Below, one piece after another: positions 1 through 9,444 of a stretch of DNA of 64,000 nucleotides. The position numbers and the translations under genes were made by a program. The first letter of the stretch is position 1. Each line of letters opens with the position of its first letter. The notes beneath the pieces are model-generated. The model worked only from the letters and a program-made list of their open reading frames with translations. It did not search any database and was not told the origin of the DNA. The stretch spans positions 1 through 64,000 of the forward strand of contig NZ_BMRN01000023.1 in NCBI RefSeq assembly GCF_014648655.1, written 5' to 3'. Origin of the DNA: Streptomyces atratus (GTDB lineage Bacteria > Actinomycetota > Actinomycetes > Streptomycetales > Streptomycetaceae).

Positions 1-2
1 TC

Positions 3-89
3 ACCAACCCCGTCGCCAACATCACCGCGGCCGCCAACTACGCCGCCCACCGCTACGGGTCGATCGACAACGTCAACTCCGCCTACTGA
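3..89 (+). CDS. C-terminal end of a lytic transglycosylase (SLT domain), cut by the window edge
   Basis: Only the last 28 codons are present. The visible residues include NPVANITAAANYAAHRYGS, the closing segment of actinobacterial SLT-type transglycosylase domains, which cleave peptidoglycan glycan strands outside the membrane. The Asn-Pro-Val-Ala-Asn-Ile and His-Arg-Tyr-Gly-Ser motifs are what I recognise. Signal peptide and catalytic Glu lie upstream of the window. A strong hairpin follows 30 bases after the stop, so transcription probably ends there. Confidence 0.72.
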   Translation, partial: TNPVANITAAANYAAHRYGSIDNVNSAY

Positions 90-119
90 GCCACAGACTC
101 AGCATCCCCCTCGCGAGCC

Positions 120-161
120 AGGACCGGCACAGGCAGCAACACCGCTGCCCATGCCGGTCCT
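120..161 (+). terminator. Hairpin terminator after the transglycosylase gene
   Basis: A 10-bp perfect outer stem (AGGACCGGCA at 120-129 with TGCCGGTCCT at 152-161) encloses a second 6-bp stem (GGCAGC/GCTGCC). No long U-tract follows, which is usual for Streptomyces terminators. The rest of 90-360 shows no gene I can support. Confidence 0.7.
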
Positions 162-360
162 TCCGCAACTGGTGTGGCAGGCCGCCCGGCGGGGCTCGAT
201 GCAGCAACCCCCGGTTCCTCCGGCCGCCGACCGCCGGGCGTCGCAAGGACGGCGCTCGGGCCACCGCCGCCCGCTCGGCGACGCCTCGGCGATTCGAGGT
301 ACGTCGACGCACCGACGTCAAGGACATGGCTGATATGGAGATCCTGGCGTTCGTGACTTT

Positions 361-1155
361 TCAGGGGAGGATGGAGTCGACGTATCCACCGTCCGTGCGC
401 ACGGCCCCGCCGGTCGTGGCGGATGCGAGGTCGGAGCTGAGATATACGGCCATGTTGGCGATCTCCTCCGGCTCGATCAGCCTCTGCAGGAGCGACCGAG
501 GCCGGTACTTGACCATGAACTCCCGCTGCGCTTCGTCCCAGGGAAGACCGGGGTCGACGAGTTCGTACACGAAATCCTCGACACCGCCGGTGTGAGTCGG
601 CCCGGCGATAATCGAGTTGACGGTGACTCCGGTGCCGGCAGCGTCCTTGGCGAAGCCCCGCGTGACGGCGAGCAGGGCAGTTTTCGACACGCCGTAGTGG
701 ACCATCTCCACCGGGATGACCACCGCCGAATCGCTTGCGATGTTCAGGACTCGCCCCCAGGAGCGCTCCTTCATGGCCGGGAGGTAGGCGCGGATCATCC
801 TGACGGCGGACAGGACATTCACGTCGAAGTACTGGCGCCACGCCTCGTCGCTGATCTCCAGGGCCGGGGTCGCCCCGAAGATGCCGAGATTGTTGACGAG
901 GACGGCGACGTCCGGGGCCGCTTCGGTGACCTGACGGGCGCCGTCGTCGGTGGTGATGTCGCCGGGTGCGGCGATGAAGGCGTCACGGTCCGTCTCCTGC
1001 CGCAGCCTGTCGATGGCATCGTCCACGGACTGCCGGCGGCGTCCGTTGACGGCCACGCGAGCGCCGGCCCCGGCCAGCCCTGCGGCAATGGCAAAACCGA
1101 TACCTTGCGTGGATCCGGTGACGAGTGCGGTCCTGCCGGTGAGATCGATGAGCAC
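361..1155 (-). CDS. SDR-family NAD(P)-dependent oxidoreductase
   Basis: A 264-residue classical short-chain dehydrogenase/reductase. Visible motifs are the cofactor glycine motif TGSTQGIG (residues 13-20), NNLG (88-91, a variant of NNAG), the catalytic Ser141 and Y154-GVS-K158. The C-terminus ends in a typical TGGAVRTDGGYVDSI segment. Cytosolic oxidation or reduction of a hydroxyl/carbonyl substrate is expected; the substrate cannot be inferred. It stands alone, convergent with the gene at the left edge. The Asn-Leu change in NNAG is tolerated in many members. Confidence 0.93.
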   Translation of the reverse strand: MLIDLTGRTALVTGSTQGIGFAIAAGLAGAGARVAVNGRRRQSVDDAIDRLRQETDRDAFIAAPGDITTDDGARQVTEAAPDVAVLVNNLGIFGATPALEISDEAWRQYFDVNVLSAVRMIRAYLPAMKERSWGRVLNIASDSAVVIPVEMVHYGVSKTALLAVTRGFAKDAAGTGVTVNSIIAGPTHTGGVEDFVYELVDPGLPWDEAQREFMVKYRPRSLLQRLIEPEEIANMAVYLSSDLASATTGGAVRTDGGYVDSILP

Positions 1156-1689
1156 GGTTTCTCCTCAGTCACGTGGTCGGTGCGGATGTGGCCGTCGCCG
1201 CCGGCCGGTGCAATGGTGTTCGGACGCCGGGAGTCGGCGAGCGTGCGACGGGTGAACACACCCGACGTTCGGGGTGGGAACGGTCATGGCGTTGATCCTT
1301 CCGCGTCGAGGATCACCAGCGGCCGCACGGCGCGTACAGGGGATCGGGAAAGCCCCGAAGGGTGACGGCAGGTCTCCCGCGCGGGACGTCTCAGCGGACC
1401 CCCGCACATCGATCGCGCACGCGGTGAACAGCCCGGGCCGGGGCCGGAGATTCAGCCGGCCGAAGTCGTCCCGGCTGCGGACGGCCTCTGGACCCGCCGC
1501 GTGGGGTATGCCCTGGGACCGATGCCCGTGCAACTGCTCCGGCCGTGGCCGTGGACGGGGATCCTTCCGCTGATGGTTCACAGGTGATTCAACTCCGTTC
1601 ACCTGCGCTGCCCAGGATTCGCCATGGGCATGTCGTACGTCTTCACGGCGTGCCCTTCACCTTGCAGCGATCAGGAAGGACGGCTGCTG
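1156..1689. other. Intergenic region between the SDR and metallophosphoesterase genes
   Basis: About 530 bases without a supportable gene. Long reading frames exist on both strands but are Arg/Pro-rich shadows. One short plus-strand frame ending near 1579 has a coding-like codon pattern and could be a remnant of a lost gene; I cannot assign a family. The region must hold divergent promoters for both neighbours. Confidence 0.4.
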
Positions 1690-4600
1690 ATGCGGCCAGC
1701 AGAGCGGCGAACACGGCCGGGTGGCAGATCGGGCGGACGACGGCTCGCGGGGGTGACCCTCACCGCGCTGCTCCTCGTGAGCGGCAACCTGACGACGGCG
1801 TACGCCGATACCGGTGCGGAGCAGCGCACACCAGGGCGGAGCGGGTCGGCGGGCGGCACGAGCCTGCCGGTCCTCACCCCGGGCGACGGGGCGTATCTGG
1901 AGGGCACGGAGAAGGTCGCGGCCACGCCGACGCTCGCCGGTGACTCCGTGACGGGGCTCGCGGTCGACGGGAAGGCGATCGACGCCGAGCAGACGGTCGG
2001 GGTGTCCCGGCTCAGCTTCGACGTCGGGTCGAACTCGACGGAGGCCCGCTACCACAACTACGTGCTGGTCAACGGTGAGTACCGGGCCGACATCGGCGAC
2101 CTCGTCAACGAGCGGGGCACGATCGAGATCCCGAACCAGCACCTGGTCAAGGGCGAGAACAAGATCGAGATCCTGGCCGGCGCGGTCGACAGCTCGTGCG
2201 GCGCCAACTACGACGACTTCGTGCTGTCCGACATCAGCCTGGACCTGCTCGGCGAGGTCGCGGACGGCGAGGAGAACGAATACACGTACTCCTTCGGCGA
2301 CGGCAGCTGCGGTTCCAACACCTCGCTGCTGACGAAGGCCACGCTCAGCTTCTTCGTACTGGGCGACCCGCAGGGCACCACCGGACTTCAAGCCGACCTG
2401 GACACCGCGGAGTTCGCCAACGGCGAGCACGCCTTCACCGCGAGGACCGTCTCCGGCAAGACCGTCAAGAACACCGTGACGGTGAACAACGCCCCGGCGG
2501 GTGCCCCCCGGCTGCTGCCCAAGGACGGCACGCTGGTGAAGGGCCGGCAACCGGTGTTCGCGAACTTCCCGGCGGGTGCCGAGGGCGACGTCGAGTCGCT
2601 GACCGTGGACGGTGACACGCCCGTCACCGATCCGCACCTCGGCAACGGCGCGGCGACCTTCTCCTTCGACGTGGGGTCGAACTCGATCGACGACCGGAAC
2701 GACAACTACCTGCTCGTCAACGGCAAGCGCGTCGACCTGGGCGGCACCTGGGTGAGTCAGCGGGTCGACATAGCCGTCCCGGCGCGCCACCTGGCGCCCG
2801 GTGACAACACCATCACGGTCGTCACGAGCTCGTACAAGGAGAGCTGTGGCAACAACCGCGACGACTTCGACATCGCGCGGCTCGCCCTCACCCTCGACGG
2901 CGCGACCGTCACGGGCCAGGACATCGCGGACTCGTACGCCATGGGCGACGGCACCTGCGGCAACAGCGACACCCGCCTGCGCGAAGTGGAACTGCACTAC
3001 ACGATCGACGCCCCGGCCGTGCGAGTCTCCGACACCCTCGGATCCGGCAACGCGACCCTCGGCTTCACCGTGGGCAGCAACTCGATCGAGGCCCGTTACC
3101 AGAACCACATCCTGGTGAACGGTCAGAAGCACGTGCTCGACAGCGACTTCGTCAGTCAGCACGTCGGCCTGACCTTCCCGAACGAGTGGCTGGTCCCCGG
3201 CTGGAACACGGTCGATTTCGTCACCGGTACGTTTCCGACCTCGTGCGGGGACAACCGCGACGACTTCGCCGTCTCCGACATCACCCTCACCCCGGCGAAC
3301 GGCACCGCCACCGGCCGGATGGTCAAGGGCTCGTACAGCTTCGGCGACGGCAATTGCGGCGACAACGTCAACCCGCTGACCGAGATCGACCTCGAGTTCT
3401 TCGTCGAGGGTCCGGCCCAGGGCCTCCGCGCGGACCTCGACACCGCGGAGATCGACGACGGAAAGCACACCCTGGCCGCGACCTCGAAGACCGGCAGGAC
3501 CGCGACCCGCGTCCTGGTCACCGACAACTCGGCGCCCCAGGTTTCTGCCAGCATCCCCGCCGCCGGCCAGAGGATCACCGCGTCGGTCGTCCTCGACGTC
3601 CGGCTGGGGGACCTCTCAGGCGTGGTGGACGGCCCGGACGTGAAGCTCGACGGCAAACCGATCCAGCTCGGCGCCTTTGTGGGTCCCGGTCTGTCCGCCG
3701 GCGAGCACACGCTGTCGGTGTCCGGAACCGACGGCGTCGGCAACAGCGGCACCCGCGAGGTGAAGTTCACTTCCGCCGGCATCCCGGACACCCCCGCCGA
3801 CCTCACTCCGAAGTCCGGCACGACCGACGCGGACAGCAACGTCGAACTGTCGGCGAAGGTTGCCGAGCCCGACGGCGGCACGGTGAGCGCCACCTTCTCC
3901 GAGGCCGAGATCCTCACCCCCAACCAGGTGTACGTGGGAACGGCCACGTCCGTTCCCACGACGCTCAAGGTCAACGGCGAGAAGAAGGTGAAGGCCGACG
4001 GCCTCGCACCCGCCGACGGCAGGACGCTCGACGCGCCGGCCGCCGAGGACGTCACGTACCAGCGGTTCGACGTCCAGGTGAAGGGCCATGTCGACGCGCC
4101 GGTGCTGCGCTGGGAGGGCGTCATCGACCCCGAGCGGCTCGCCGCGCTGCGCGTGTGGAACACCGGGACGAAGCAGTGGGATGTCCTGACCAGCGCCCGC
4201 GGAGCCGCCGACGGCGACACCGTCCTGACCGCCGTCGTCGACCGGAAATACATCGACCGGCAGCAGGTCCACACCATGGTGACCGGCGAGGACCCCTTCG
4301 CCGACGACATCGACGCCGGTGACCCGAACGGGTTCGCCGACCCCGACTCGTACGACTTCTCGATCGTCCACTACACCGACACGCAGTACCTCTCCGAGGG
4401 CGCGGTTGAGCAGGAGACGCCCGAGGAACGCGCGGTCTGGGAGAAGGCGTACGGCGACGTCTCACGCTGGATCGCGGACAACAAGGACAAGCACAAGATC
4501 GCGTACGTCGCCCACACCGGCGACATCATCGAGAACAACATCCGCAAGCCCGTCGACGAAGCCATGCGGCGCCAGGTCACCGGAGAGCTGGAGGTGTCCT

Positions 4601-5667
4601 CGAAGCAGCAGAAGATCCTGGACGACGCGGGTGTGCCGAACGGTGTGATCGCGGGCAACCACGACAACCAGTCAGGCACCGAGAACGGTCCGGACGCGAT
4701 CTACAACCAGTACTACGGGCCCGAGCGCTACCAGGCGCTCTCGAAGGGCTGGGAGCACGCCGAGTACGGAGGCCCCTGGCGCGCGGGCGACAACCAGAAC
4801 CACTACGAGCTGTTCTCCGCCGGCGGCCTCGACTTCGTCGTGGTCGGCCTGTCCTACGGGGTGACGCGCGAGGAAGCCGAATGGGCCGACTCCGTCTTCA
4901 AACGCTACCCCGACCGCAACGGCATCCTGCTCTCGCACGACTACCTCGCCCCGAGCAGCAACCCCGACGGACGCGGCGCCAAGTTCTCCGCGCCGGACGG
5001 CTCGATGCTGTACAAGACGGTGGTCCAGGACAACCCCAACGTGTTCCTGATCCTCGCCGGTCATGAGCACGGCGTCGGCACCAACGTGAAGCCGAGGGTC
5101 GGCGAGGTCGGTCACGACGTCGTCGAGCTGCTCGCGGACTACCAGTTCTACACGGTGTCCGCGGACCGGCTCGGGCTCACCGAGATCGGCGGCTACCAGC
5201 CCGACGACCAGCTGCGGTTCGGCGCGAGCTTCTTCCGCATGCTCCAGTTCGACGTCGACCGGTCCGAGCTGACCGTCGACACCTACTCCCCGCTGCTCGA
5301 CGAGTTCGGCGCCACCGAGTACGACACGAACCACCGTTACGACGGCACCGAGGACAACATGGTCCTCCCGATCGACCTCAGCACCCGCAAGACGACCTTC
5401 AAGACCGACTCGCTGGCGCTCTACAACCCCGTGAGCGTCATCGGGAGGACCAAGGCCGGCTCCGGTGAGGTCGCCTCGGTGAACTGGAAGGGGCTCAAGC
5501 CCGGCACGACCCACGCGTGGTTCGTCACGGCGCGCTCCACCGGCGGCGGCGTGAGCGCCTCCGAGCCGAGCGCCTTCGTGACCAAGGACGCCCATGGCCG
5601 GCCCGGCACCTGGGGACCGGACGTGCCCGCCTACCCGTGGTTCACGTCGTCCGCCGACCGGCGGTGA
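1690..5667 (+). CDS. Large secreted metallophosphoesterase with three internal repeats
   Basis: A 1,325-residue exported calcineurin-like phosphoesterase. I chose the ATG at 1690 because GGAAGGA lies 9 bases upstream; an upstream in-frame ATG at 1624 lacks such a site. A twin-arginine-rich N-terminus, hydrophobic core and Ala-Tyr-Ala cleavage site form a signal peptide. Three repeats containing F-x-VGSNS, an LVNG turn and two SCG/NCG cysteine motifs begin near residues 109, 326 and 460. The metallophosphatase domain carries TDTQ (about 895, in place of the usual DxH), GDIIE (944), GNHDN (988), SHDY (1083) and GHEHG (1124). A fibronectin-like tail follows. It probably acts on an extracellular phosphoester; the substrate is unknown. 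Confidence 0.92.
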   Translation: MRPAERRTRPGGRSGGRRLAGVTLTALLLVSGNLTTAYADTGAEQRTPGRSGSAGGTSLPVLTPGDGAYLEGTEKVAATPTLAGDSVTGLAVDGKAIDAEQTVGVSRLSFDVGSNSTEARYHNYVLVNGEYRADIGDLVNERGTIEIPNQHLVKGENKIEILAGAVDSSCGANYDDFVLSDISLDLLGEVADGEENEYTYSFGDGSCGSNTSLLTKATLSFFVLGDPQGTTGLQADLDTAEFANGEHAFTARTVSGKTVKNTVTVNNAPAGAPRLLPKDGTLVKGRQPVFANFPAGAEGDVESLTVDGDTPVTDPHLGNGAATFSFDVGSNSIDDRNDNYLLVNGKRVDLGGTWVSQRVDIAVPARHLAPGDNTITVVTSSYKESCGNNRDDFDIARLALTLDGATVTGQDIADSYAMGDGTCGNSDTRLREVELHYTIDAPAVRVSDTLGSGNATLGFTVGSNSIEARYQNHILVNGQKHVLDSDFVSQHVGLTFPNEWLVPGWNTVDFVTGTFPTSCGDNRDDFAVSDITLTPANGTATGRMVKGSYSFGDGNCGDNVNPLTEIDLEFFVEGPAQGLRADLDTAEIDDGKHTLAATSKTGRTATRVLVTDNSAPQVSASIPAAGQRITASVVLDVRLGDLSGVVDGPDVKLDGKPIQLGAFVGPGLSAGEHTLSVSGTDGVGNSGTREVKFTSAGIPDTPADLTPKSGTTDADSNVELSAKVAEPDGGTVSATFSEAEILTPNQVYVGTATSVPTTLKVNGEKKVKADGLAPADGRTLDAPAAEDVTYQRFDVQVKGHVDAPVLRWEGVIDPERLAALRVWNTGTKQWDVLTSARGAADGDTVLTAVVDRKYIDRQQVHTMVTGEDPFADDIDAGDPNGFADPDSYDFSIVHYTDTQYLSEGAVEQETPEERAVWEKAYGDVSRWIADNKDKHKIAYVAHTGDIIENNIRKPVDEAMRRQVTGELEVSSKQQKILDDAGVPNGVIAGNHDNQSGTENGPDAIYNQYYGPERYQALSKGWEHAEYGGPWRAGDNQNHYELFSAGGLDFVVVGLSYGVTREEAEWADSVFKRYPDRNGILLSHDYLAPSSNPDGRGAKFSAPDGSMLYKTVVQDNPNVFLILAGHEHGVGTNVKPRVGEVGHDVVELLADYQFYTVSADRLGLTEIGGYQPDDQLRFGASFFRMLQFDVDRSELTVDTYSPLLDEFGATEYDTNHRYDGTEDNMVLPIDLSTRKTTFKTDSLALYNPVSVIGRTKAGSGEVASVNWKGLKPGTTHAWFVTARSTGGGVSASEPSAFVTKDAHGRPGTWGPDVPAYPWFTSSADRR

Positions 5668-5705
5668 CCGGTTGACCCGTAGGTAGCACCTGTTCGGCAC
5701 CCACG

Positions 5706-5742
5706 CCCGACGTCCCGGATCCGAGCGGTCCGGGACGTCGGG
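5706..5742 (+). terminator. Perfect 14-bp hairpin after the metallophosphoesterase
   Basis: Arms at 5706-5719 and 5729-5742 are perfectly complementary around a 9-base loop. It lies 39 bases after the stop codon and 43 bases before the next start, so it probably separates the two transcription units. Confidence 0.75.
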
Positions 5743-5784
5743 CCCACCACTGCCCGGCCCTCGACAACGAGAACCGAGAACTCC

Positions 5785-6981
5785 ATGCGCCCAGCCCCCT
5801 TGCCCCTGCCGGCGACCCTGCCCTCCTCCTGGCTGTCCCGGCTCCGGCAGCGCCGGCTGCCCGCCGCGCTCCTCACCACCGTCGCGGCCCTGATGGCCGT
5901 ACTCGTCGCCGGCCTCGCCCACCCGGCCCCCGCCGCCGCGCACGACGCGACCTCGACCGCGTACGTCGAGGTGGAGGGCGCCGGAGCCCGTGCCGAGGCG
6001 ACCCTCGACCTCGAATACGACCTGCTCATGAAGTCGGCCTGGCTGTACGCCGAGGCGTACGAGGCGAAGGACCGTGCGGAGCAGCTGCACCAGCTCGACA
6101 CCCATGCCGAAGCGGTGACCGAGTACGTCACCGGACGCTTCGCCGTCACCCGCGACGGCACCTCCTGCACCCCCCGCCGCGTCGGCGACGCGGACGTCCG
6201 CACCCGCGGCACCCGGCCGTTCGCCGTCCTCACCCTGGCCTACGACTGCGCGGGTGGCGCCGATGGCACCTACACCGTCTCCAGCGCCCTGTTCCCCGAC
6301 GCAGAGAGCTTCGTCCACAGCACGGAGACGATCGTCCACTACGACATCGACGGGCAGCGAGGCTCTCAGGTGCTGTCCGCCGCCGAGCCGGCCCTGGAGA
6401 CCGGCGGACACCACGAGTCGCACCAGATAGTGGAGTTCTTCCTGCTCGGCACCGAACACCTGCTGTTCGGCCTGGACCACATCCTCTTCCTGCTGTCGCT
6501 GCTCATCGGCGCTCGCGGCCTGCGCGACATCGTCCTCACGGCGACCGCCTTCACGGCCGCGCACAGCGTCACGTTCCTGCTGGCGACCACGGGCGTGGTG
6601 AACGTGCCGGGATCGGTCGTGGAGCCGGTCATCGCGGCCTCCATCGCCGTTGTGGCGCTCGCGGGCGTCGTCCTTCGCGACCGGGAGGGGAGCGGACGCT
6701 GGCGGCTTCTGGCCGTCTTCCTGTTCGGCCTCGTCCACGGTCTGGGCTTCGCGGGCGCGCTCGGCATCGACGAGAGCTGGTCCTGGGAGCTGCTGCTGTC
6801 GCTGCTGAGCTTCAACGCCGGCATCGAGGCGGTGCAGTTGGGCATCATCGCCGCAGTGTTCCCGCTGCTGGCCCTCCTTCGCCGGACTCCCGCACACCGC
6901 TGGGCCCTGCCCGCCATGACCGCGCCCATCGTGATCGTCAGCCTGTACTGGGTCTGGGACCGGGTAGCAGTCGCGGCGTGA
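5785..6981 (+). CDS. HupE/UreJ-family membrane protein (type 2)
   Basis: A 398-residue protein with a signal peptide (AAA-type cleavage near residue 52), an extracytoplasmic region of about 150 residues, and six or seven C-terminal membrane segments. The family signatures are visible: HLLFGLDHILFLLS, AFTAAHSVT, EPVIAASIA and HGLGFAGALG. HupE/UreJ proteins are linked to nickel or cobalt handling for hydrogenase and urease; the conserved His and Asp residues inside the membrane fit metal passage. No urease or hydrogenase genes are in the window, so the metal role here is inference. Confidence 0.9.
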   Translation: MRPAPLPLPATLPSSWLSRLRQRRLPAALLTTVAALMAVLVAGLAHPAPAAAHDATSTAYVEVEGAGARAEATLDLEYDLLMKSAWLYAEAYEAKDRAEQLHQLDTHAEAVTEYVTGRFAVTRDGTSCTPRRVGDADVRTRGTRPFAVLTLAYDCAGGADGTYTVSSALFPDAESFVHSTETIVHYDIDGQRGSQVLSAAEPALETGGHHESHQIVEFFLLGTEHLLFGLDHILFLLSLLIGARGLRDIVLTATAFTAAHSVTFLLATTGVVNVPGSVVEPVIAASIAVVALAGVVLRDREGSGRWRLLAVFLFGLVHGLGFAGALGIDESWSWELLLSLLSFNAGIEAVQLGIIAAVFPLLALLRRTPAHRWALPAMTAPIVIVSLYWVWDRVAVAA

Positions 6982-7058
6982 CCTGGGTGTATTGATCACG
7001 GGCGTCGCTGGACCCGGGCATCGAAGAGATCCAGTCGTCGGAGGCACGCATCCACCGG

Positions 7059-7823
7059 TCAAGCGGGCAGTCGTGGCACGCTTTCGACGAGGCGACGCGT
7101 GTACGGGTGCGCGGGAGCGCCCAGCACCTGTGCGGTCCCACCCTGTTCGACGATGTGGCCGCTCTCCAGGACGGCGGTGCGTTCGCACAGCGAGGCGACC
7201 ACCGACAGGTCGTGGGAGACCATGACGAGAGTCAGGCCCCGCTCCTGCTTCAACTCGTTGAGCAGATCGACGACCTTGACGCGAGTGGTGACATCGAGCG
7301 CACTGACGGGCTCGTCGGCGAGCAGCACTCGCGGGTCGCACACGGTCGCGCGGGCAATCGCGATGCGCTGGCGTTGGCCGCCGGAGAACTCGTGCGGATA
7401 GCGCTCAGCGGCGTCGGCCGGGAGGCCGACCCGCTCCAGGGCGTCGGCGACCTTGGGCCCGGCCGTGCTCCGGCTGTCGAGGCCGAGGGAGCGCAGTGGT
7501 TCGGACACGATGCCGCCGACGCGCTGACGCGGGTCCAGCGACGAGTACGGGTCCTGGAAGACGCACTGCACACTGCGCCTGAAACGCCGCATCTGCTCGC
7601 TGTTGCGTGGCTTCAGCTCTTCGCCGTCGAACCGGACGGTGCCGGTGGTTGCCCGGGCGAGCCCGAGGAGCAACCGCAGCAGAGTCGTCTTGCCCGCGCC
7701 CGATTCGCCGACGAGGGCGAGGCTCTGCCCGGTCTCGACGGTGAGGGAGATGTCCTCGACGACGGGCGCGGCGTGTCCTCGGTAGCTGAAGGAGGCTTCG
7801 TTCAGCTCCAGTACGGGCGTCAT
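7059..7823 (-). CDS. Oligopeptide/dipeptide ABC transporter ATPase (second of two)
   Basis: A 254-residue ATPase with Walker A GESGAGKT (39-46), Q-loop FQDPYSSLDPR, ABC signature FSGGQRQRIAIA, Walker B VLLADEP and switch His in VSHD. It is the last gene of a five-gene transporter operon and overlaps the upstream ATPase gene by 4 bases. It drives import with the other ATPase across the cytoplasmic membrane. It lacks the C-terminal Cys-rich extension often found in OppF/DppF, so it is on the short side for the family. Confidence 0.95.
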   Translation of the reverse strand: MTPVLELNEASFSYRGHAAPVVEDISLTVETGQSLALVGESGAGKTTLLRLLLGLARATTGTVRFDGEELKPRNSEQMRRFRRSVQCVFQDPYSSLDPRQRVGGIVSEPLRSLGLDSRSTAGPKVADALERVGLPADAAERYPHEFSGGQRQRIAIARATVCDPRVLLADEPVSALDVTTRVKVVDLLNELKQERGLTLVMVSHDLSVVASLCERTAVLESGHIVEQGGTAQVLGAPAHPYTRRLVESVPRLPA

Positions 7824-8620
7824 CGCGTGCTCCTCAGGTCCAGAGCTGATTCCAGCTGCCGTGCGCTTTCCACCAGCGCCTTGGTGTACTCCTCACGCGG
7901 GGTGCGTACGATCTCGCGGACGTCGCCCTCCTCGACGGCGCGGCCGTCCTTCATGACCAGAACGCGTTCGGTGACCCTCGCGACGACCGCGAGGTCGTGG
8001 CTGACGAAGAGGACGGCCATGTCCCGTTCCCGTACAAGGGTGTCGAGCAGGTCGAGCATGTCGGACTGCACGGTGACGTCGAGGGCGGTGGTCGGCTCGT
8101 CCGCGATGAGCAGCTTCGGCTCGCAGGCCAGTGCCATGGCGAGTGCGACGCGCTGGCGCTGTCCGCCGGAGATCTCGTGCGGGAAGGCGCGGGCGATGCG
8201 GTCGGGCTCGGGCAGCCGCACTTGCTCCAGCGCTGCTACGACAGCCCGCTTCAGCTCGGCGCCCTTCAGGCCTCGCCTTCTGCTCAGCGGTTCGGCGATC
8301 TGCCTGCCGACGCGCATCAGCGGGTCGAGCGCGGTGAGTGGCTCCTGGAAGACGATGGCGGCGTCCTGGCCGCGCACACCCGTGAGCTGCTTCTCGCTCG
8401 CGCCCACGATCTGGGTGCCGGCGAGCTCGGCGCTGCCGGTGACCGTCATCCCGTCGGGCAGCAGGCCGAGCACGGCGAGGGTGGTCAGCGACTTCCCGGA
8501 GCCCGACTCTCCGATGAGGCCCAGGCGTTCGCCGGGGGCCATGGCCAGCGAGAGGCGGTCGACGAGGATGCGCCCGTCGGCCGTACGGATCGTGAGGTCG
8601 CGTACGTCGAGGATGTTCAC
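7820..8620 (-). CDS. Oligopeptide/dipeptide ABC transporter ATPase (first of two)
   Basis: A 266-residue ATPase. The GTG at 8620 was chosen because it overlaps the permease stop as GTGA and the protein then begins exactly at the domain (VNILDVRDLTI); the longer open frame upstream is a shadow of the permease. Walker A GESGSGKS (37-44), FQEPLTALDPL, ISGGQRQRVALA, LLIADEPTTALD and VSHDLAVV are all present. It pairs with the following ATPase as the DppD/DppF-type motor. Confidence 0.94.
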   Translation of the reverse strand: MNILDVRDLTIRTADGRILVDRLSLAMAPGERLGLIGESGSGKSLTTLAVLGLLPDGMTVTGSAELAGTQIVGASEKQLTGVRGQDAAIVFQEPLTALDPLMRVGRQIAEPLSRRRGLKGAELKRAVVAALEQVRLPEPDRIARAFPHEISGGQRQRVALAMALACEPKLLIADEPTTALDVTVQSDMLDLLDTLVRERDMAVLFVSHDLAVVARVTERVLVMKDGRAVEEGDVREIVRTPREEYTKALVESARQLESALDLRSTR

Positions 8621-9444
8621 GCGCGCCTCCGCCGGGCCGCAGGGTCGAGGGTGTCGCGCAGTCCGTCGGCGATGAGGTTCACACCGATGACGAGCAGGAC
8701 GAGAAGGATGCCGGGGGCCAGCGCGCCTGCCGGGGCCGTGGTGAAGGTGGCCTGCGCCTCCTGGAGCATGCGGCCCCACGAGGCGTTGGGCGGCGGCGCT
8801 CCCAGACCCAGGTAGGACAGGCCGGCCTCGGCCAGCACCGCGAGCCCGAACTGGAGGGCCAGGTTCACCACGAGCGTCGGCCAGATGTTGGGCAGTACGT
8901 GCCCGGCCACGATCCGCGGCCACGACGTGCCCGAGGTGCGCGCGGCCGTGATGTAGTCCTGTGCCAGGACCCGCTTGACCAGGATCCGCACCAACCGTGC
9001 CACGACCGCGCTCTGCGCGAGGCCGATCGCCAGCACGGCGGACCCCAGCGTGGCCGAGCGGGCGGCGACGATGAGCATGGCCAGCAGCAGCGTCGGGAAG
9101 GCGATCAGGATGTCGAGGAACGCGGAGAGCGTGTCGTCTATCCAGCCCTGCGCGAACGCGGCCAGCACACCCAGCGTGCCACCGAGGGCGGCCGCGATGA
9201 GGACCGATCCCAGGCCCGCTTCGAAGGCGATACGGGAGCCGGTCATCAGCTGGGTGAACAGATCGCGGCCGAGCTTGTCGGTGCCGAGGAGGTGGCCCGC
9301 ACCGGGGCCCGTGAGCCGTCCGCCGGACGTGTCGTCGGCGGCGTACGGGAGCCAGAAGAGCGAGACCAGCGCAAGCACGGCGATCAGGCCGGCCAGGACG
9401 CATCCGACGGTCAACGTGTACGAGCGCTTCGTCGACCGCTTCAT
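8617..9444 (-). CDS. Peptide-type ABC transporter permease (DppC/OppC family)
   Basis: A 275-residue inner-membrane permease with an N-terminal membrane segment, the LGTDKLGRDLFTQ motif of the OppC/DppC branch, and the EAA coupling loop around AARTSGTSWPRIVAGHVLPN. About six membrane segments are visible. The ATG at 9444 overlaps the preceding permease gene by 4 bases and the next ATPase by 4, a sign of translational coupling. Confidence 0.95.
   Translation of the reverse strand: MKRSTKRSYTLTVGCVLAGLIAVLALVSLFWLPYAADDTSGGRLTGPGAGHLLGTDKLGRDLFTQLMTGSRIAFEAGLGSVLIAAALGGTLGVLAAFAQGWIDDTLSAFLDILIAFPTLLLAMLIVAARSATLGSAVLAIGLAQSAVVARLVRILVKRVLAQDYITAARTSGTSWPRIVAGHVLPNIWPTLVVNLALQFGLAVLAEAGLSYLGLGAPPPNASWGRMLQEAQATFTTAPAGALAPGILLVLLVIGVNLIADGLRDTLDPAARRRRA

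Noticed and set aside
1657-3468. A 603-codon minus-strand open frame opposite the metallophosphoesterase
   Set aside because: Composition is Val/Glu/Arg/Gly-rich with no domain, and it is the exact antisense of a clearly coding gene; long antisense frames are expected at this GC content.
4672-7341. An 889-codon minus-strand open frame
   Set aside because: It runs antisense through two recognised genes and a terminator; it has no family match by reading and extreme Arg/Gly content.
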